Positions 11,901 through 20,221 of a stretch of 22,500 nucleotides of DNA are shown one piece after another. The stretch's first letter is position 1; every line of letters begins with the position of its first letter. The position numbers and the translations under genes were made by a program. The notes beneath the pieces were generated by a model. That model was not told where the DNA came from. It made no database searches and saw only the letters and a list, made by a program, of their open reading frames with translations. This DNA is from Stramonita haemastoma. Its lineage: Eukaryota > Mollusca > Gastropoda > Neogastropoda > Muricidae. The stretch spans positions 35,906,456-35,928,955 of the forward strand of contig CM060339.1 in assembly GCA_030674155.1 (NCBI GenBank). Reading direction: 5' to 3'.

Positions 11901-12567
11901 CGTCCTGCCCCGACTTGTGCACGGTTACAGACCCCGAGGCACCAGGACAATATGGCACCGTATGCATACTCCCTCCCCTACCATCTCCGACGTGTGTGGC
12001 GCGGACTTGTGTCGACATCGAAGCCCTCAAGAGCTGAGAAAGTTAGTTTGTGGCAAGGAAATCAGGTACAGTGTACGCTCCGAAAACCAAGCAGGGCGCA
12101 CAATAATAATGACAATATACAGCAATATGATGCAGCAGGGCAAACTGCAGGGTGCCTGCCACGTGCGTGCACATAAACAAACGCACTGACAAACACCAGC
12201 GCGTGCGCGCATGTGCGCATCCATACCCACCCCCCTTCCAAAAAGCTACGGTTTGGGGCAAAGACGGGACCCAAGTAGCCGTTTTCAGGCCCGTCCTGCC
12301 CCGACTTTTGCACGGTTACAGACCCCGAGGCACCAGGACAATATGGCACCGTATGCATACTCCCTCCCCTACCATCTTCGACGTGTGTGGCGCCGGACTT
12401 GTGGCGACACTGAAGCCCTCAAGAGCTGAGAAAGCTAGTTTGTGGCAAGGAAATTGGGTACAGTGTATGCACCGAAAACCAAGCAGGGCGCACAATAATA
12501 ATGACAATATGCAGCAATATGATGCAGCAGGGCAAAGTGCAGGGTGCCCGCCACATGCGCGCACAGT
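8976..12567 (+). repeat. Satellite array, subfamily C, 392-bp monomer, about 9-10 copies
   Basis: The anchor GTGGCAAGGAAAT occurs at 9051, 9443, 9698, 10090, 10482, 10874, 11267, 11659, 12050 and 12442. Spacings are 392, 255, 392, 392, 392, 393, 392, 391 and 392; the 255-bp unit carries an internal deletion at about 9572. Typical C sequence is AAAAGGTGCGGTTTGGGGCA, GGCCCGTCCTGCCCCGACTT, ACTCCCTCCCCTACCATCTC, the box GTGTGGCGCCGGACTTGTGG, CCCTCAAGAGCTGAGAAAGC, GGTACAGTGTACGC, and AATAATGACAATATACAGCA. The join with B lies at about 8970-8985, just before the conserved box (GTATGTGGCGCCAGACTTGT). Private variants shared by monomers about 1,570 bp apart suggest partial four-monomer higher-order structure. 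Open frames on both strands follow the repeat and encode nothing recognisable. Confidence 0.95.
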
Positions 12568-12619
12568 AGACTCTGTTATACACCTGAATATATCAGACCT
12601 TTACTCCCATCACACATTG
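12568..12619. other. Short unrelated segment replacing the CA-rich part of a C monomer
   Basis: From the end of GCGCGCACAG the sequence becomes TAGACTCTGTTATACACCTG and continues AT-rich to CATCACACAT, where C-type sequence (TGCGGTTTGGGGCAAAGACG) resumes. A normal C monomer has about 100 bp of CA/CG-alternating and C-rich DNA here. I do not recognise the segment. It could be filler from a repair event or an insertion with loss of the local sequence. Confidence 0.7.
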
Positions 12620-12850
12620 CGGTTTGGGGCAAAGACGGGACCCAAAGGGTCGTTTTCAGGCCCGTCTTACCCCGACTTTTGCACGGCAACAGACCCCACG
12701 ACAGCAAGGCAATGCCGTACTGCATGCATGCACCCTGTATCACCATCTGCGATATGTGTGGCGCCGGACTTGTGGCGACACCACAGCCCCCAAAGGCTCA
12801 GAAAGCTAATTTCTCGGGAGGAAAGCTAGTACAGTGTAGGCAACAAAATC
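12620..12850 (+). repeat. Diverged terminal C monomer, plus orientation
   Basis: This runs from GGTTTGGGGCAAAGACGGGA through GTGTGGCGCCGGACTTGTGG (near 12757) to the second box, here AGTACAGTGTAGGCAAC. It departs more from the C consensus than inner units do (for example CCACGACAGCAAGGCAATGC and CATCTGCGATATGTGTGG). Greater divergence at the edge of an array is expected where unequal exchange no longer homogenises copies. It ends abruptly at the orientation switch near 12850. Confidence 0.88.
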
Positions 12851-13345
12851 ACTTTGCCCCAAACCACACCTTTTTGACCAGGGGTAGGGTATTCGTGCGT
12901 GCACGCGCGCGCGCAGGTGCATGTCAGTGTGTTTGTTTGTGTGCGCGCATGTGGAGGGGACCCTGCACTTGGCTTTGGTGCATGATATTGCTGTATATTG
13001 TCATTATTATTGTGCGCCCTGCTTGGTTTTTGTGGCGTACACCCTAGCAGATTTCCTTGCAAGAAGCTAACTTTCTCAGCTCTTGAGGGCCGCGGAGTCG
13101 CCACGAGTCCGGCGCCACACACCTGGAAAATGGTAGGAGAGGGTGTATGCATGCGGTGCCATATTGTCTTGGTGCCTTGGGGTCTGTAACTGTGCAAAAG
13201 TCGAGGTAGGACGGGCCTGAAAACGACTCTTTGGGTCCCGTCTTTGCCCAAAACCGCACCTTTGTGGCTTGGGGTGGGTATGCGTGCACGCACACGCGCA
13301 CGCGCACGCGCGCGCAGGTGTTTGTCAGTGTGTTTCTTTATGTGC
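12851..13345 (-). repeat. Inverted C monomers at array end
   Basis: Reading the minus strand from 13345 downward gives the C order: CA/CG-rich stretch, AAAGGTGCGGTTTTGGGCAA, GGCCCGTCCTACCTCGACTT, GTGTGGCGCCGGACTCGTGG, CCCTCAAGAGCTGAGAAAGT, CAAGCAGGGCGCACAATAAT, TGCAGGGTCCCCTCCACATG, and the beginning of a next unit (AAAAGGTGTGGTTTGGGGCA) that ends at about 12850. This is one full monomer and the start of a second, in opposite orientation to everything to the left. With 12620-12840 it makes a long inverted repeat of roughly 220-bp arms (second arm about 13030-13257). Confidence 0.9.
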
Positions 13346-13510
13346 GTGCATGTATGTTTACATACATAAATGGATACATACATGGATATATACATGGATA
13401 CATACATGGATACATACATACATGGATACATACATACATGGATACATACATACATACATACATACATACATACATACATACATACATACATACATACATA
13501 CATACATACA

Positions 13511-13543
<33 letters not shown>

Positions 13544-13760
13544 CCATCCATCCATCCATCCATCCATCCATCCATCCATCCATACATACATACATACATA
13601 CATACATACATACATACATAGCTACTGCATACATGCATACATGCATACATGCATACATACATACATACATACATACATACATACATACATACATACATAC
13701 ATACATACATACAATACATACATACATACATTACATACATACATACATACATACATCATA
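13346..13760. repeat. Compound (CATA)n / (CATC)n microsatellite
   Basis: Satellite sequence passes via TGTATGTTTACATACATAAA into CATA repeats with early CATGGATA variants (13368-13445), pure CATA to about 13538, CATC repeats at 13541-13581, CATA again to 13620, a short GCTACTGCATACATGC-type interruption, then CATA to about 13757. Long open frames of TYIHTYIH (plus) or MYVCMYVC (minus) type are low-complexity artefacts. Confidence 0.97.
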
Positions 13761-13763
13761 CTA

Positions 13764-13818
13764 TAGGTAGGTAGGTAGGTAGGTAGGTAGGTAGGTAGGT
13801 AGGTAGGTAGGTAGTAGG
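13764..13818. repeat. (TAGG)n microsatellite
   Basis: About 12 TAGG repeats start after CATCATACTA and end GTAGTAGGTTG, where GATA repeats begin. A few TAGG units reappear inside the GATA block at about 13931-13947. Confidence 0.96.
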
Positions 13819-14211
<393 letters not shown>

Positions 14212-14274
14212 CATACTAAAACCAGGCCATTTTTTAATTCCCTATTCATGGCATGTATTTCTATTTGACTGCCT

Positions 14275-14296
14275 TAGCACGTCATATGACGTGCTA
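14275..14296. other. Perfect 22-bp palindrome in MITE left end
   Basis: The half-site TAGCACGTCAT is followed directly by its exact reverse complement. The core holds TGACGT-type half-sites on both strands and CATATG at the centre. It lies just inside the left terminal repeat. It could be a subterminal transposase-binding site or a cruciform-prone sequence; neither is shown. Confidence 0.9.
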
Positions 14297-14322
14297 CTGA
14301 TAGTGCACTCCCAGTGCCTTAC

Positions 14323-14338
14323 CACGTCATATGACGTG
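14323..14338. other. 16-bp palindrome, second copy of the same motif
   Basis: CACGTCATATGACGTG recurs 45 bp after the first palindrome, preceded again by a GCCTTA-type flank (GCCTTACCACG versus GCCTTAGCACG). The repeat of both flank and core indicates duplication of a subterminal motif. Confidence 0.9.
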
Positions 14339-14411
14339 CACCGATTTTCCCGAATTTTCCTAACTTCGTTTTAAGGTCCATTGCAAAACAATTGATATTT
14401 TAAGCTTGTGT

Positions 14412-14447
14412 GGGATTCCCTCTACCCATATATGGTTGGGAAATCCC
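14412..14447. promoter_or_regulatory. Cluster of kappa-B-like and CArG-like sites (sequence match only)
   Basis: GGGATTCCC (14412-14420) is close to the kappa-B consensus, CCATATATGG (14426-14435) fits the CArG consensus CC(A/T)6GG, and GGGAAATCCC (14438-14447) fits GGGRNWYYCC. The three together form an imperfect inverted arrangement within the putative MITE. Short degenerate motifs occur often by chance, so binding is speculative. Confidence 0.25.
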
Positions 14448-14735
14448 GTTGCGTGGACGGAAAGTCTGTTTTTTCTTCAGTTTCGTTGGCTGACTGGAGC
14501 ATTTTTTTATTTTTTATATTTGTTTATTTTTGGATGATTCAGGCATGTTTATAAATTCCAACTTGGCCTTCAAATTAGTTTGGTTTAATGCAGAATTCAA
14601 TTCTGTGCAAAAGTTGTACACATGTCAATATCAAATTGTTGGTAATTTAGATGCTAGATTTATTACCCCATTTGGGCAAAAGTCCTTTGGCAGAGCAGAT
14701 TCAGGTTCTGGTTCTTAATATGGGCAGTCAAAGGG

Positions 14736-15190
14736 TTAAGAAGAAACTGGGTGAAAAACAAATAAAAGAGAAAACACTCCGGTCCTTCCCCCCCCCCCCC
14801 CCCCCCCCCGCTCCACCACCACCACCACCACCAAACTCAGATAGCGCCATGATCAGACGAAAGAAAAATATGAACAACATGAAAGAGGAAGGAAGAATAT
14901 CAAGTTAGACCTATAACACAAAAGTCTTACATGCCATATTCATATAGACAAACCAAAAGAATATCATGATAAAACTGTGTTTTAAAAACGGTATGTCGGC
15001 TAGCATAGTTATAATTATTTTATAATATTTGAAACTGGGTCCTCAGCACACCTGTAGTTGTGTGGTTCGTGTACGTGTATCCTCGCTTCCCTGTCTATCA
15101 GTGTGTCTGTTAGTCTGAGAGTCGTACATCTGTCCACTACCTTTCTCAAGTAACTGGCGATACGAGAGAAAGAAAGACAGACCAGTAGAT
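14736..15190. other. Non-repetitive stretch with C22 and (CCA)n tract; no gene seen
   Basis: After the MITE, the sequence has a C22 run (14788-14809) and a CCA trinucleotide run (about 14812-14832). The rest (14833-15190) shows no open frame with credible composition and no recognisable repeat. A short plus frame at 14651-14908 with a poly-proline stretch is created by the C/CCA run. Confidence 0.7.
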
Positions 15191-15194
15191 ACAT

Positions 15195-15195
15195 G

Positions 15196-15259
<64 letters not shown>

Positions 15260-15285
15260 GTCAGACAGACAGACAGACAGACAGA
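15195..15285. repeat. (CAGA)n microsatellite
   Basis: About 22 CAGA repeats carry one GTCAGAC interruption near 15260. They are flanked by GATACATGG on the left and ATATCAAAGAAAGAAAAA on the right. Confidence 0.97.
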
Positions 15286-15440
15286 ATATCAAAGAAAGAA
15301 AAAAATATAAATGGACACAATCAAAATAATTCTAACTAGGAAAACATGCAAAATACATTCAACCTACAGGTGTGTTTTCTTATGTATTCCTGTTTTTTTT
15401 TTGTTTGTTTTTTTTTAATGAATTTTGTATATGATTGTTG
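15286..15440. other. AT-rich spacer, no gene seen
   Basis: This is AT-rich DNA between two microsatellites, with T8 and T9 runs split by GTTTG near 15393-15417. No credible coding or RNA feature is visible. Confidence 0.7.
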
Positions 15441-15442
15441 CG

Positions 15443-15665
<223 letters not shown>

Positions 15666-16019
15666 AAGATAGGTTAGAAGATATTTTTGTGGTTGAAACA
15701 ATTGCAAATACTTTTTTTCCGAATGAGGATTTTGGGAGCACACAGTGATACGTCTCAAAGAAAAACTGAAATTAATGTTTACAAAAATCAGAACTCGATA
15801 AAAGGGAGACAACAATACAGTTAAACCAATATCCTGTTCTTGCTTCCCTTAGACCATAGATCTTCCAACCAGAGCAACAAGGGAGACGGACCCTAGTCCC
15901 CTTAGCCCCACATAATCATCATTCCATTTTATTTTTTATCTATTCTATTATATTCATTTACTCTTTTATACCGAGGATAATGGAATAAGCACTCATGTGC
16001 TTTTTGCCATCCAGTCCCC
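15666..16019. other. Unassigned AT-rich sequence, no gene seen
   Basis: No coherent open frame is present. AAAGGGAGACAAC (near 15802) and AAGGGAGACGGA (near 15880) recur as similar short phrases and may be remnants of a dispersed repeat, but I cannot name it. Confidence 0.6.
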
Positions 16020-16245
16020 GTGTGTATGCAGTTTTGTAAATATTGTCATCTGTTCCCACCAGCAAACAATGGCCTACTCTTACGAAAAGCGGAACAGGAT
16101 TTAACATTTGTTGTGCGCGCATTCGCACACTGGGCCTCGGTTTATAGTCTCATCCGAAAGACTTTTGGGGAGAGTGGAGTCAGCACTGATGATAACTCCA
16201 GGGGAAAAATCCCCTCGAACGGGAATCGAACCCGGGTCGTCAAAT
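16020..16245 (-). mobile_element. tRNA-derived SINE copy, minus strand, truncated
   Basis: On the minus strand, GGTTCGATTCC at 16222-16232 matches the tRNA-type RNA polymerase III B box consensus GGTTCGANNCC. Downstream on that strand come TCTTTCGGATGAGACTATAA and ACCGAGGCCC, matching the core seen at 19312-19340, then a GTTAAATCCTGTTCCGCTTT segment similar to the core of the other copies. The A box is not visible; sequence beyond 16258 belongs to the diverged satellite. The tail with hairpin seen in the two plus-strand copies is missing. I judge it a 5'-truncated and 3'-truncated SINE copy. The family name is not assigned. Confidence 0.7.
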
Positions 16246-16257
16246 TGTTAACTTTTT

Positions 16258-17320
16258 TGCATACCAAGAATAAGGCGTATTTCGAGAAGATGTGACGAAG
16301 GGCCTGTTTGAATTCCGTCCTACCCCGACTTTTCCATAATAACAGAGCTGACGGCACCAAAAGAGTGCTTTACTGCACGCATACACACTTTACTACATCT
16401 TTGATGTGGGTGGCACCGGTCTTGTGGAGACACCACAGCCCTGAAGAGGGCAGTCCGGCTTTAATATAGCAAATTTGTTCGAACGAAAGCTGGTGCAGTG
16501 TACGCAATGATACATAGTAGTACATAACATATCATTGATAGGGTCCTAATATACAATGATTATGATGCACCAGGGCTAAGTGCAGGGCCACCGCCACATG
16601 CACACGCACAAAAATACGCAAACACATCCCATGCAAGCATGGGCGTGCATACCCCACCCCCCTACTCCCTCAAGAATAAAGCGTATTTGGTGATGTGACA
16701 AGAGAGTGCTGTACTGTATGCATACACACTTTCCTAGCATCTTTCATATGCATGGCACTGGTCTTGTGGCGAGACCACAGCCCCAAAGGAGGCAGCCTAG
16801 CTCAATATACGAAGTCTGTGGAACAAAAACTGGTATAGTGTACGCAACAATACATAGTATTACACATAATATTAATGATATGTACTATATGATGCACCAC
16901 AGCACAGTGCAGTACCGTCACCACACGTACAAACAAAAAACCGCACAAAAACTAGGGCGCGCACTTATGCACACTCGCATACACAAACCAAGAACAAGGC
17001 ACATATCGAAATGTGACAAAAAGGCCTGTTTGAGTCTCGTCCTACCCCTACTTTTGCGCAGTAACAGAGCCCACGGCATCATGAGAGTGCTCTGCAGTAT
17101 TCATACACACTTTACTATCATCTTTGATCTGGCTGGCGCTGTTCTTGTGGCGACACCACAGCCCCGAAGAGGGCAGACTGCCTTGAATATAGCATATTTG
17201 TCAGAATGAAAGCTGATACAGTGTACACAACAATAAATTAGTATTAAACACAATATTAATGATAATAATATACAATATGATGCCCTACAGAACAGTGCAG
17301 GGCCGTTGCCACACGTACAC
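16258..17320 (+). repeat. Satellite subfamily D: three old diverged monomers
   Basis: The anchor GTGAC(A/G) occurs at 16292, 16695 and 17013, preceded each time by a CAAGAAYAARGCRYAT-like lead. The spacings are 403 and 318; the middle unit lacks about 80 bp present in its neighbours (between the anchor and GAGAGTGCTGTACTG). Shared with A-C are GTCCTACCCCGACTTTT, a box near 16406-16434 (GTGGCACCGGTCTTGTGG-like), CACCACAGCCC, a CAGTGTACGCAA box near 16496, GATGCACCAGGGC, CA-rich DNA and a C-rich monomer end. The units are much more diverged from one another than units of arrays A-C. They lie about 2.9 kb to the right of the main array. Confidence 0.88.
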
Positions 17321-18300
17321 ATACATTTCTGAAAGCAGCCTACAAATCACTACCCAAAGAAAAACCCAAAGGGTAAAACGTTTGTGACCAGCTGAACAAA
17401 ACCTTGAATCTGAAGGCAACTGTGCGTGTGTTGTTTCGTAAAGTGAACATGCTTAAGAGACGCAAGAACTTGACTCTGGTTCTGAACTTCCTGTGGAAAC
17501 TTAATAAACTTCTCCTTCCCTTTACCAGATGGGCTGCCAGTACACAGACAGCAAATTGCTAAACAAAGGAATCTGAATCTGGCATTCTCCTTGGGAGCGT
17601 GCATATCAATAGAACAACAGAGTTTACTCGGAAATTCAGGGAGTCTTGTATTCGTTTTGAGTCTGCTGTCTCAACTTAAGCTTTTTTCTATGTTGTATCT
17701 TTTTATGGCCATCATTTTGAGTCGGTTTTTCAAGCCTATTGACAGAAAGCGGTGTGCTGGGCAGTTTAGAAATGATGTCCAGTTTCATTTAGACCAGGTT
17801 GGGGTTGTTTTGCAGTTGAAGGTCTGACTTCAGTTAGGGACAGGAAACACATTTAACGACACAACACTACACGTGCAAATCATGTCTCTGTGGAGGTAGG
17901 TCAGGTGAGTTGATGTGATTTTTCTTTTTTCTTTTCTTTTTCTTTGCCATTTCAAACCGCCTGACATCTGCATGTAGTGTGGACCACTTGACCAGCCGGG
18001 AAAACAAGATGTGTGGGATTCTGAACATCTACATCACGTTTTGGCTGTTGTCTTTTCTTTATTATAAAGACTATGAAGAAGAGCAGTTACTGGTAAGTAA
18101 CTTTTTAGTTAGAATTTGACAATATTGAAAAACCGGCTGTAAGAAGCAGGAGAATCTGAATATCTCTCCCATTATAATAGGAGTAAGGGTTTATGCTTTC
18201 TTTAGGGGGGAGGTAGGAATTAAGATCTTAAACTCACACTAAAAACTGTCCCTTATATTCTGCTTTAACTTTATGACCAAAAACTATTTTAACTAGAATG
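17321..18300. other. Low-copy sequence, no gene supported
   Basis: This roughly 1-kb stretch is not visibly repetitive. A minus-strand frame at 17350-17604 (84 codons) and a plus-strand frame at 17591-17827 (78 codons) are present. Each has a hydrophobic run, but neither has a recognisable domain, and I see no convincing splice context. GGTCAGGTGAGTTG near 17900 resembles a splice donor, but nothing upstream supports an exon. A pyrimidine run (TTTTTCTTTTTTCTTTTCTT) lies at about 17920-17942. Confidence 0.55.
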
Positions 18301-18305
18301 TCTGG

Positions 18306-18402
<97 letters not shown>

Positions 18403-18482
18403 CGTGCATGCGTGCGTGCGTGCATGCGTGCGTGCGTGCGTACGTGTGTGTGTGTGAGTGCGTGCGCACGTGCGCGCGTGAG
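18306..18482. repeat. (TG)n then TGCG/TGCA-rich microsatellite
   Basis: About 46 TG repeats (18306-18398) grade into GCGTGCGTGCATGCGTGCGT and then GTGCGCACGTGCGCGCGTGA. The architecture is a mirror image of the tract at 15443-15665, where the CG-rich part comes first. Purine-pyrimidine alternation is nearly unbroken. Confidence 0.96.
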
Positions 18483-19304
18483 AATGCGTATTCGTGACAG
18501 TACCAAACCATTTTGGTTCATGACACAACTGTGCCCTCCATTTTGCAACACCACAGAATAGGCCTGGTTGGTTTATGACACAACCAGACCACATCAGACT
18601 CTTTGTTAAGGTCCAGTTTGTGAAGACACCAGATCACTCCTTGCCTTCAAGAGCAACATTTCTCGGCAGCAGTTGTCAAGACATTTGTGACGCTCCACCA
18701 CATAATAAGTCGGAGTGCACCAGAGGTCAATTTTTAGTTATTGACATGTTATTAATGTACAATAAAGTGGCTATCAATAACAAAAAAACAGATTGAAAAT
18801 CGGACAATTCTGTGCAAAGTTATTACGAATTGAAATGATAGACTGCAGGATGTGACAAAATGAGAAACGGGCAAGTTTACTTTCGTAACAGGTTGTCAGA
18901 ATAAGGGCTTGAGTATTTTCAAAACACATTTAAAAGCAAAAGGTATAAATATTATGCCTTGATATTTAACAACAAAGTAGATAAAAGGATATAGTTTAAT
19001 AATCAATTAAAATCTCAAAATTGACAACTTGATCCCCACCTGCCTTTTATGGCTCCTAGTGCAAAATTGGGTAATGTGCTAAGCGACTCATTTCGTGGTA
19101 GAGCGACACATTTACAAAAGCAGGTTTTTCCTCCCCAAGATCTAATACAAATGTCAATCTATACTTTAAGGCCTTGTGAAATGGAAAAAGAAAGATTTTT
19201 TGGATACACGATCTTTATATTTAATGGTAGGCAGGCATCTTTACACCCACAGGTGCAAATAGACATCTTGTGTTTTAAGACATGTTCATGCATTGAACTG
19301 AATG
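18483..19304. other. AT-rich low-copy sequence, no gene supported
   Basis: No convincing coding region is present. A short direct duplication, TTGGTTCATGACACAAC (18513) and TGGTTTATGACACAAC (18569), lies near the left end. AATAAA within ACAATAAAGTGG near 18761 matches a polyadenylation signal, but no transcript evidence exists. Frames of 73-93 codons here have no recognisable domain. Confidence 0.55.
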
Positions 19305-19618
19305 TCAAAGTCATTCGGATGAGACTATAAACTGAGGCCCTGTGTGTGAACGCATGCAGAGCATCTTGCGCACACGTTAAAACCACGTTGCGCCTTTCGG
19401 AAGAACAGGCCATCGTGTGCCGGTAGGAGCGGATGACAAATTAAAAAACAACAACAACAGCATGCACACAGGTGTTGTCTTTAGACACCATCCCTGAGAA
19501 AAAAAAAGGGTAGACGCTGCACATGTGGCGACGCGCTCTCCCCGGGGAGAGCAGCCCGCATTTCACGCAGAGAAATATGCTGTGACATAAAGTGGTATAA
19601 AATAAAATAAAATAAATT
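19305..19618 (+). mobile_element. SINE copy with core, tail hairpin and (AAAAT)n end
   Basis: The copy starts at or before TTCGGATGAGACTATAAACT (from about 19314), continues with GAGGCCCTGTGTGTGAACGC and AAAACCACGTTGCGCCTTTC, and has a tail GCTCTCCCCGGGGAGAGC (19535-19552, a perfect palindrome) followed by AGCCCGCATTTCACGCAGAG and AAATATGCTGTGACA. It ends in AAAATAAAATAAAATAAA, a simple-sequence 3' tail typical of SINEs mobilised by a LINE. The tRNA-like head is not visible, so it is 5'-truncated or the head is too diverged. The centre and tail resemble a SINE family I recall from molluscs, but this was not searched. Confidence 0.75.
19535..19552. other. Perfect 18-bp palindrome in SINE tail
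   Basis: GCTCTCCCC is followed directly by its exact reverse complement. The corresponding place in the copy at 20222-20580 retains an 8-bp stem, TCTCTCCC / GGGAGAGA, around a TCCT loop despite sequence change, suggesting the hairpin matters for the element or is simply ancestral. Confidence 0.85.
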
Positions 19619-19902
19619 TTCTTGCTGAAAGTTTTTGCAGGGCAGTTTTGATGTTCTAACAACAGAAATGACAATAAGGATAAATGGAATAATGTTTTTT
19701 TTTGCCTGTTGTCTAAAATTAATGTTTGTGAATTTTAACATCTATAATTGTTTTCCTTCTCCGCCTAGTGCTTCAAGGTTCACTGAAGTTGAAATTTTGT
19801 GTAAGCCACCGTTTTTACCCACCGTTAAGGTAGCCGCATTCCGAGTTCAAGAATGATGTCTAAACACAACACCTATGGGCGTGCGGTTCTAAAAAAATCA
19901 CC
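19619..19902. other. AT-rich sequence between SINE pieces, no gene seen
   Basis: No credible gene is visible. The plus frame at 19635-19856 (73 codons) is short, with no recognisable domain. Confidence 0.6.
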
Positions 19903-19975
19903 ACCCGTTCCTACCGGCACAGAACGGCCAACTCTTCCCAAAGGCGGAACGAGTTTTAACGTGTTGTTGTTGTAG
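19903..19975 (-). mobile_element. SINE core fragment, minus strand
   Basis: The minus strand reads GTTAAAACTCGTTCCGCCTT, then GGGAAGAGTTGGCCGTTCTG and TGCCGGTAGGAACGG. This parallels 19376-19430 of the plus-strand copy (GTTAAAACCACGTTGCGCCT, GAAGAACAGGCCATCG, TGCCGGTAGGAGCGG). Only the middle of the element is recognisable. With the copy at 19305-19618 it forms an inverted pair about 500 bp apart. Confidence 0.7.
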
Positions 19976-20221
19976 TCATTTTAAAGTCTATCCACACTTG
20001 CTGATATTAAACATTTGTTGTGGACGCAGTTTAGATTGCTTGACTCTACATTTATGAGTTGTGCTTGGCGTTTTCTTGAAAGGAAAATATGGACAATAAG
20101 TAAATAAATAAATAGACATTTTAATACAATAAAGTTGCGTGTCATTATTCATGTGTTAAAGACTGGAGGATTTGAATCTTATATTATGGCTTTTATCATT
20201 GATGTCATTGTTGTCAGTTAT

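Larger units (their letters stand above)
14261..14735. mobile_element. Putative non-autonomous piggyBac-like element (MITE), 475 bp
   Basis: The right end reads GGCAGTCAAAGGG (14723-14735) followed directly by TTAA (14736-14739). The left end reads CTATTTGACTGCC (14261-14273), which is the inverted repeat of the right end with two mismatches near the tip. TIRs of the form CCC-TTTG...TGCC next to a TTAA target duplication are a known hallmark of piggyBac-type elements. The left TTAA is not intact (ATTT at 14257-14260), consistent with an old or damaged left end. The interior has no transposase frame (longest about 62 codons), so it would depend on an enzyme supplied elsewhere. It abuts the GATA block closely. 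The alternative is chance similarity of two 13-base ends; the TTAA argues against that. Confidence 0.6.

Noticed and set aside
1..12560. CRISPR array
   Set aside because: The spacing is regular, but whole 390-600-bp monomers are homologous throughout, with no short identical repeats separated by unique spacers. The host is clearly eukaryotic.
285..12829. Many open frames of 60-260 codons on both strands in the left 12.8 kb
   Set aside because: They recur once per monomer in phase with the satellite, overlap on both strands, and have no recognisable domain. They are by-products of tandem repetition.
1..13345. Ribosomal DNA spacer repeats
   Set aside because: No rRNA gene sequence is present in the window and the monomers show no similarity to rRNA that I recognise.
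16215..16245. Functional tRNA gene
   Set aside because: Only a B-box / T-arm-like piece is present on the minus strand. I see no A box, anticodon arm or acceptor pairing, so it is treated as a SINE head.
17350..17604. Minus-strand 84-codon frame with a signal-peptide-like hydrophobic run
   Set aside because: It is short, has no recognisable family and no supporting splice or promoter context, and its composition is compatible with chance.
17591..17827. Plus-strand 78-codon frame with a membrane-segment-like stretch
   Set aside because: The hydrophobicity comes from T-rich DNA, and it has no homology I recognise and no gene context.
19049..19330. Plus-strand 93-codon frame
   Set aside because: Its 3' end runs into the SINE core and it has no recognisable domain, so it is probably chance.
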